Shown one piece after another: positions 57,120 to 64,000 of a stretch of DNA of 64,000 bases. The DNA comes from Curvularia sp. ZM96 (taxonomy: Eukaryota; Ascomycota; Dothideomycetes; Pleosporales; Pleosporaceae): the NCBI GenBank assembly GCA_022457065.1, contig JAJGBQ010000005.1, positions 3,720,001 to 3,784,000 on the forward strand, read 5' to 3'. The first letter of the stretch is position 1; the number at the start of each line of letters is the position of its first letter. Below the pieces are notes generated by a model. It was not told where the DNA came from and did not search any database. It saw only the letters and a list, made by a program, of their open reading frames with translations. A program made the translations under genes and the position numbers.

Positions 57120-58469
57120 TTATAGTATCAAAGCGTTGAGGTTCCGTTGGACAATCATGTCCTGTACGGAAGCCATGGTGATCTTGAGCAAGTTGGTGTC
57201 TGTGGCATTTGTGTAATGGACATAGACCTCCTTCTTTGGCTGACGAACGAGGTTGCGGAACTTGTTGGCGAAGAACTCCTTGCCGGCTTCAAAATCCGTG
57301 GGCCCGCCGGTGTAGTCGGGGAACGTCTTGTTGATGGGGCTCATGCCTCCAGCAATCTTTTCCGCAAATAGATCGATCTTGTTGAGAAACAGGATGAGAG
57401 CGGATTTCTCAAAGTACTTGGAGTTGGAGATGGATTCAAAGAGCATAAGGGCCTCGTGCATTTGGTTCTAGCCATGCGTTAGTCGGGTTCTGCGGAACGA
57501 ACGGATCTACTATTGACTTACCCCGTTTCTGTCTTCTACCAGCACATGGTCGTATCCACTAATGGCGACGAGGAATAGCACTACCTGGACATTGTCGAAG
57601 ACGTGGATCCACTTCTTGCGCTCTGATCGTTGACCACCAACATCGACCATCTTGTATGTGAGGTTGCCGAGTTCGAAGATGGTCTCGGAGATACCAGTGG
57701 TTCGTAGGCGGGTGCGCAGGATATCTTGGTCAGTGGGGAGGAAATCCTTCTGGAACAGACGGTCGATGTCCTGGAAGAAGCTGTGGAATTATTAGCATGG
57801 GAGGTTGGGGGCTAGCAGTGTAGCAGGACGTACTAGTTCAAGTTGTCATGCAGGGCATACTGGTTGCCCTTGAGTATGGTGAGCTGCACGCCCTTGTCTG
57901 CCCATAGGCAGTTGAAAGCTGGAAGAAACTCTTCGGGCATGGGCTCCTCGGTACCAATGTCGGGCGCGGCATTGACCATTTCAGAGTAGCGCTGTTGTTG
58001 GGTTAGGACTACTATGTAGGTGGGGGGTAGGGCGCGGGACCGAAACGTACAATGTTGTCTTCATCTTCAAAATCGGTGTCGTCCTCCTGCATGGCCTGGA
58101 AGATTGTCTGGAAGGCGGAGACGAGGTTGTTGAAAATGGTGGCGCGCCATGACTTGCGCTCAGGACTTTGGAAGCCGCCGGCATTGATGATTCGCATCTG
58201 CTTGAGGACCGTGGATTTGCCACTCTCACCAGCACCTGGACATTTGGGGTCAGCCAGGGCGCACTAGCGGACGTGGTTGTGGTGGTTGTGGTTGTGGTTG
58301 TGGTGTCATGGTGACATGGATAGTACCTACCGAGCAGCAGCAGCTTTACTTCGCGCTCGGCCCGCTTCTTGTCGGTGCGGAGCGACTTTTCGATTTCAGC
58401 ATTTTTCCTGCTCGACTCCGGGTCTGCAGTGGAGGGTTTTCGTCCGAAGCACATGATTCCGGGGGCCAT
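57120..58469 (-). CDS. gna-2: Heterotrimeric G-protein alpha subunit, group II type
   Basis: A GTP-binding switch coupled to 7-TM receptors at the plasma membrane. Exons on the minus strand are 58469-58331, 58235-58051, 57991-57834, 57780-57522 and 57467-57120, with short introns. Two in-frame ATGs occur: 58469 (MAPGIMCFG, 362 residues) and 58454 (MCFGRK, 357 residues). Fungal group II subunits begin MCFG, so the second is more likely. Numbering from it, the P-loop GAGESGKST is at 42-50, switch I has catalytic R180 and T183 in RTRLRTTGI, switch II has Q206 in DVGGQRSERKKW, and NKID lies in the last exon. The C-terminus NLNALIL lacks the pertussis-toxin cysteine at -4. There is no N-terminal MG myristoylation site. 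All guanine-binding residues are present, so it should be functional. The group II assignment (Neurospora gna-2, Aspergillus ganA) is by N- and C-terminus. Confidence 0.88.
58268..58307. repeat. GTGGTT microsatellite in intron 1 of the G-alpha gene
   Basis: Imperfect repeats of TGGTTG and GTGGTT fill about 40% of the 95-bp first intron (58330-58236). On the gene strand they read CACAAC/CCACAA, so they do not interrupt the splice sites. A second, GGT-type repeat lies at about 58488-58510, upstream of the start codons. Confidence 0.8.
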
Positions 58470-61147
58470 GTAATGGGAACGGGGGACGCGGTGGTGGTGG
58501 TGGTGGTGGTCGGGGTGGTCGGTGGGCAGTCGCGATGGAGCGGATCGAGGTCGCGACTGCGCATGCGGCGGCGGACTGGCGAACAGGAGTCGACTATATT
58601 AGGGCGTCAGTCGGGGTCCTAGCGGTGGTGGCTAGCATACTAGCAGGAATGAAAGAGAGCCGACGCTACCGTTAATGGAGGGGAGGCTTGCGGATCCCAA
58701 GGCGGAATAGCAGCAGGGCTAGTGAGGACGACGAGGAAAGAAGCAGCGCAGCAGCAGGAGCAAAAGAAGCAAGACGCGGTGCAGATGGGCGCGCCAGCGG
58801 AGACCAAAACGGGCGCAGGCAATTTGCCATCCAGACACTAGGGACAGGCGCTGAGCAGACGGCGGCGACGAGATAGGCCTGGGCTGTCTGAGAAATAGCG
58901 AGCACGCTGCCGGAGCATCCTGGTCTTGGCCGTTCGTGGTGAAGGTCCTTGCTCGCCGTGCAGCCGCGACGGTGGGCCGGGGGGACCGCAGTCTCTGGCT
59001 GCGAGGGAAGGATAGCAGAGTACTTTTTGTGCCCCAAGCCACGGCGGTCGTCCGGCAGCTGCGGGCTGCTTGTGGCTGCGATCGGCGGCCGCAGCAGCAG
59101 AGGCAGCGTCGTCTTGCAGCGCAGCGTCGACCGGTTCGCGCACGCGAGAGACGGGAAGCTGGCCCGGCGATCGATTTCGGTTGCGGCGCCAGTGCTGGCC
59201 CAGCCCGGCGGACTCGCTGCGTGTGCTGCTGCACCCTTTGTTCTGCTGCACTGCACCCTCGCCGTGTTAGGAGGGGATGAGGAGAGGAGGGGATGGGCAT
59301 GGTGGCATTGGATTGGCCTGTCTGCACTGCCAATCCCTTGGGCAGTGAGACATGGCCTAGGAAAAAATAGAAAAGTAGTGGCCGGCCGCTGCGTCAGGGA
59401 CTGCAGGCCAAGCCAGCGTGACGAATCGTCAGCCCGTCCCGGAGCCCTCGAGGCAAAGACGTCGACGTTTCACTGCCAGTTGCGAGTCCCACTCGCCGGA
59501 TGCTCCCCAAGGCACGACGCCGCCAGCTGATAGTCGCTCGATGCTTTTTTTTCCTTTTCTGTATTCCCGGACGCCTCCTGACGCAAAACGGTGTGCTGGC
59601 AACCGCCATCTATACATGCTATTCTGCTCCGAGGAGCATGCCATGATGCTTTTCCTCCACGGATGCAATTGGGGCACACGACGGCCCTATCCGCAACCAT
59701 ACTCTCCGAAAGTGGACCCACTGCGGTAGCCAAATGCTTGTGCCAATGCTCCGCCTTGCTATTCCCATGCCCGTCTTTTGTCCTCTTTCAACCTCCTCTT
59801 GTCTCCACCACTCCCTCCAAGGGCCGCCCCCCTTGCATCTCTACCCCATGCCGCCCCAACCTGCACACCACTCAATCCACCCGGCCTATTGCCCTCGACG
59901 GCAAGGGAGTCGTCGTTGGCGCCCGAGCACCGGCTTCTCCTGCCACGATCGGGAGACTGCATGACGCACGACCAAGTACCACCTCCCTATCGAGCCGCCA
60001 TCTACTATGATCCCTTCTGCCTCTGTTCGCGCACACGGCGTGGGAACCTTCACGCCGAGATTACAGCGACATAATACTGCCGAATGGGAAAGACGTCCGT
60101 TGTGCTGATCTCGCAGCCGACATCACATCCATAGTTGACGGACCTGATTGCTTTTCTCGCGCCCGCTGTCAGGGAGGCAAGCCTTGTTTCGCCACTCACC
60201 ACCATCACCATCCCCATGACTATTTCTACCTACACACGGCAGCCCAATATCTACTCGATATTGATTTGACTCACCACCGTTGCTTTTTGAACGCACCGTC
60301 AACGGGTGTGGAGATTGCCTCGCGTACCGTCCCGCCTCGTGTCTTGGTCTAGAGTCGGTCGGTGCGGGTACCTTTCTCTCCTGCAAAAGCTTGGCATGAC
60401 TACCTCGTCCTGTTCCCAAACAACGCCGATTAGTCATTCCCGGTTCTCGACCTTTTCGTCACGTGCCATGCCTTCATGCCCAAGTGTCTCGTAGCCGTCA
60501 CAAAGCGCCTCTCTCTGTGCATAGAATTACTGCACCTGCAGGCCGTGCACGTGTCCGCCGTCTTAGTACCATCCTGCCGTCTAGTCACGTGAGAGGATGC
60601 TTCACCTCTGGGACGCTATGTAGCTGATGCTAAGTGAAAGTAAATATCAGGTTGTCTACTTGCGTGACTACTCATACCTTTACATTCACCATGTTCATCT
60701 AAGTGACCTTCTCTGTTCTGCTGCAATCACTACATCATACTCACCAAACCGCCTGGGTGAGAGACGCTCCTGCCTGCATCTTTGGCAGGCACCACGTGCG
60801 GCTGCCTTCCCCTCCACCCTCACAAACACTGCACGAGCCCCACCCAGGCTACCAACAACAAACGCATCCGCAAGCTTTGCTATCATCTTCTGCACCACAG
60901 TCATCTCTCAGTCTTCTGCACCTCACTACTGCCTCAACCCAAACTGCTCTGACAGTGGACTTCACTCTCGCCGCCGTCATATCAACAAGACTCACCACAA
61001 CTGCCAGACTACAGTTCAACATACAGTTCAACAGGTACGCTGTCCACCCTGTATGCCGGCCTGGCTCCTGCCCATCCACCTTGCTCAAGCTCTATCACGG
61101 CCTGGCTTCTGCTAATTACTAATCTCTCATAGCATTGCTCGCCAACA
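58470..61147. promoter_or_regulatory. Divergent promoter region between G-alpha and the coiled-coil protein gene
   Basis: 2.7 kb with start codons facing away from each other. 58470-59400 is purine-rich on the plus strand (pyrimidine-rich on the G-alpha strand) and 59720-61147 is pyrimidine-rich on the plus strand. The composition therefore flips in the middle, marking two long leaders. Many short frames are open in both halves but follow this bias and show no family features. A short region at 60123-60240 has mixed composition. Confidence 0.5.
58488..58510. repeat. GGT trinucleotide repeat in the G-alpha leader
   Basis: Seven to eight GGT units on the plus strand (ACC on the transcript strand), 20-40 bp upstream of the first ATG of the G-alpha gene, in a leader that is already C-rich on the gene strand. 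Confidence 0.8.
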
Positions 61148-62895
61148 ATGGCATATGGCCACCCGTACGCGGGCCCCATGTCTCTAGAGAACTCGAAACA
61201 TGCCACTCCCATTGCCAATCCCATTGCCAGAAAGGCATTCTTGGCCAGCTCCTCAGTGACTCCTCAGTCCAACATTGCCAGTCCCAGGACTGAGACTACC
61301 ATGACGACAACTGAGCAGGTGGCCGCTGTACCTACCCAAGCGACAACTCAACACAACTCAGACACAGAGCTCGCCATCGCCCATGGCAAGGCTCTCAAGG
61401 AGGAAGTAGACAAGTACGCAGCAAGGTTCTCTGTTGTCGCTTCAAACGCAGCTGCAAATACCCGCAAGCTGCTCGAGCTGATCCGCGAGGCCTTACCAGA
61501 ATCCTCAAGGTCTGTTCTCGAAACCCTTTTCAAAGAGTTAGACCAACTCTATGCCGCTTTCAACGATGCCAAGGCGGCGCTGCCTATCTTCCTAGAGAAG
61601 CAGCGCAGCAACACAAGCTTGTATCACGCTTCCATGATGAACCAGATGATGCAAGACACCCAGTATGAGCTGAACATTCAACACAAGAAGGTCAGTTGCC
61701 CACTCAAGCACTCGCATGTTCATGACGCTTGCTAACGTAGAACAACCCTAGGCAAACATCCAACACAGTCTGATTCTCGAGCACCAAGAAGCCTTCAAGA
61801 TGTACAAAGAGCAGACCGATGCCAAGTTGAGGGATATGGAGGCTCTCAATGAACGGGTATCACGTCTCACGCTCGAAAAGGGCAATCTCCGTACTGAAGT
61901 TGACAAATACACAAAGCTTCTGGAGAATGAGCATTCTACCAAGGAAGAGAGCCTAGCCAAGGTCGGCGCCTTGCAGAAGGAAATCGACACGCTCACCAAC
62001 TCCAACAAACAGCTCCTGGCCGAAATGGATACGCTACGCAAGAGCCAAAATGACCGTCCGGACGAAGCGAAACGTGTCCAACAGGAGGCTGAGCAACGCT
62101 TCACCGCAGAGCTCAAGTCCGTCACCGACAAGCTCGCAGAACAAACCGAAAAGGCAACAGCCTTCCAGACCATGGTAGCGAAGTTGGGAGAAAGCGAGCG
62201 CATTGCTAAGCTTGAAGTTGAGAATGTCAAAAAGGAGAACAAATCTCTAGGCGAAAAGTACGACATCCAGGCAGCAGAGCATGCAAAGTTGTTCAAGGTA
62301 GGCAAAACCCTGTGACACTGATTGAGCGCAGACGAAGCTAATCTATTCGTAGCAACTCAATGAACACGTCAACAAAATCAACGGCCTACAGGCCAACGCT
62401 GAGCGCCTACAGCAGCAGAATGCCGAGTTGCAGCAACGCATGGTCAAACTTGCTGATCTAGAAACTCAAATTATGCAGCTCACAAGGGCAAACTCTGGCT
62501 TGACTGAGGATGTCACTCGTCTTACCAACGAGTTGAACAACACTCAAGATGAAGCAACGAAAGCGAAGACCGAACGTGAGGCGTTGCTAAAGAAAGTGGA
62601 GTCGTCGAGCAAGGATACCGCTCCCAACAATGACGAACAGGCCCAGAAGATTGCGACTCTCGAAATCTTGGTACAAGAGTGGACTGACCTGGCCAAGCGT
62701 TCTTACCAAGAATACAAGGAGATACTCCCTCTCTCCAAGCAGGCCGACCAGTTTCGCAAAGATCTAGTTCAGAAGGAGGAAACCATCAAGGACCTGCAAG
62801 AGAAGCTCGCCTTGGCCGAGGGCTCGCAGTCGGGCGATGATGTCCGCTACTGGAAGACCAAGTATGAGACCCTTCTGGAATCCATCTCCAGGTGA
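61148..62895 (+). CDS. Coiled-coil protein of unknown function
   Basis: Three exons, 61148-61690, 61752-62297 and 62353-62895 (introns 61 and 55 bp; GTCAGT..CTAG and GTAGGC..GTAG, both phase 0), give 543 residues. The first 70 residues are Ser/Thr/Pro/Ala-rich and disordered. Residues about 75-180 are helical (ALKEEVDKYAARFSVV, LLELIREALPESS, SVLETLFKELDQLYAAF) and could be a folded helical bundle. From about 180 to the end the protein is nearly continuous coiled coil rich in Glu, Lys, Leu and Gln. The end (SGDDVRYWKTKYETLLESIS) contains a conserved-looking WKxKYExL motif. No signal peptide, membrane segment or enzyme motif. I do not recognise the family; similarity to golgins or septum/cytoskeleton scaffolds would be expected from composition alone. 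At the second splice a nearer AG at 61739-61740 was not used because it breaks the frame. Confidence 0.8.
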
Positions 62896-64000
62896 AGGGC
62901 AAGTCATGTCAGCTTTCAAGATCGCCCCATGTAGCGGTGTGCTAGTGCCTGGGCTTGTGCGCAGTCCGAGTGCATCACGGTGTACTCCTAGGGTTTGAAG
63001 GAATGGGGGGTTGGGTTTTCAAGGAATGGAGAGAAGGACAAATAGTGTGAGAGCCATCCATGCCATCTCATTGGTAGTTCGAGCGGCCATCAAGTGGTAG
63101 TTCAAGTAGCTCTAATAAAAGTGTTTCCACCAAACTTCATACGCGTGCCTGGAGTGATTTTCTTCCATCTGCTTTCTCATGTAGTTTGCTCTCTCTCGCA
63201 ATCTACACACGGCCAGAGGAGAAGCAACAGCATACATGGTGCCAAGCACTGAAAATTAAAACAGTACGTGGTCTATCACACAAAGAGAAAAGCCATGGAG
63301 CGCAAAACATGTCAGCAAGCACCATCCACGAATGAGATGTTACTATCGTCAGCAGATGAGAGCTAGGTGGCAAACGTTATCTCTCAACGAGTGACAATAT
63401 GCCCACGAACCTGCCTTTTTGCGCAACAGTTTCCCAGACCTATGGTCTGGTTGGCAGGCTTTCAGTTCCTAGACACAAAGTATGATTCGGTTTAAGGCTT
63501 GGTATTCCGCGGGCTTGGTAGTCCGCGGCCATGTATGCCCCTAGCCTTCATTCTTGCAGAGGATGATAAGGCTTTGAGAACGGAATATTGGGATTATGTG
63601 GTTGCTTTTTATCATATTCGGATTTGTTTTCTTCTCGCGTGCGTACGATGGCAGCATGAACTAGATAGAGCGAGGGGAGAAATCCGGTAAGGGGTACGTC
63701 ATGATGGAGGCCTGAGATGAGGGGTTGTTCCAATGCGCGTGTGGATGGATAGATGATGATTGTCATGGACGAGCAGTGAGGGAAACGGTAGAAAGGACAT
63801 ATGTGCTGTCCCCTTTTCTAGGAGGATTGCACAATTGTGTATGTACCAGTAGAATGGATAGCGTGGTACGTAAGATTACACACGGAGCTATCAAAGAGAA
63901 AGGGGGATGAAGAAAGAAAATCCGGGGCAAAAGGCGGGGGCAGAATAAGAGCATTGTTGAAACACGCAAGGACAAAGTGTCTTGTATATGACAAGCGCTA
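62896..64000. other. 3' flank of the coiled-coil gene and window end
   Basis: No gene is supported. The sequence has mixed composition, with short frames on both strands at 63499-63975 that have no protein character. Any gene to the right begins outside the window. Confidence 0.55.

Noticed and set aside
1..64000. Search for CRISPR arrays, phage or transposon hallmark proteins, and biosynthetic gene clusters
   Set aside because: Nothing was found. The coding content is dispersed eukaryotic housekeeping and regulatory genes, and the repeats present are simple microsatellites, one coding minisatellite and short duplications or hairpins.

Overview
The window is nuclear DNA of a filamentous ascomycete (Pezizomycotina). 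The evidence is short introns (mostly 46-100 bp) with GT..AG ends and CTAAC/TACTAAT-type branch points, pyrimidine-rich leaders in front of start codons, and typical fungal families (GH72 glucanosyltransferase, fungal rhodopsin-like 7-TM protein, C2H2 plus fungal_trans regulator, group II G-alpha). Gene content suits Dothideomycetes, perhaps Pleosporales, but that finer placement is an inference. There is no sign of bacterial, viral or plasmid DNA. No complete transposon, tRNA, rRNA or CRISPR array was found.

Layout from left to right: the 3' part of the nucleoporin NUP188 (+); a plasma-membrane syntaxin of the SSO type (+); a GPI-anchored GH72 beta-1,3-glucanosyltransferase (+); a RUD3-like golgin (-); a 7.2 kb gene-poor stretch ending in a pyrimidine-rich leader; a long disordered Ser/Pro-rich protein (+); a 4 kb AT-rich gap; a 58-residue CxxC/CxxC protein (+); the glutamate-cysteine ligase modifier subunit (-), divergent from the AP-1 sigma adaptin (+); MAF1 (+); a second gene-poor stretch of 7.4 kb; a C2H2/fungal_trans regulator of 1,159 residues (+); dynactin p25 (+), convergent with a 7-TM rhodopsin-like protein (-); a 4.5 kb AT-rich gap; a secreted Asn/Gly/Ala repeat protein (-); mitoribosomal protein mS38 (-); a group II G-alpha (-), divergent from an unrecognised coiled-coil protein (+).

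Most genes are single-copy housekeeping or regulatory functions: nuclear pore, secretion and endomembrane traffic (syntaxin, golgin, AP-1 sigma, dynactin), cell wall (GH72, secreted repeat protein), signalling and transcription (G-alpha, 7-TM protein, MAF1, C2H2 regulator), glutathione synthesis and mitochondrial translation. They do not form an operon-like or biosynthetic cluster. I see no convincing new multi-gene system.

The points most worth a second look are two alternative last exons in the AP-1 sigma gene, the small Cys-pair protein, the secreted protein with a coding minisatellite, two very long gene-free regions placed directly upstream of large disordered or regulatory genes, and a short single-pass membrane reading frame inside the first of these regions. 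Exon boundaries were read by eye from splice consensus, reading-frame continuity and family conservation; none has been checked against transcripts.
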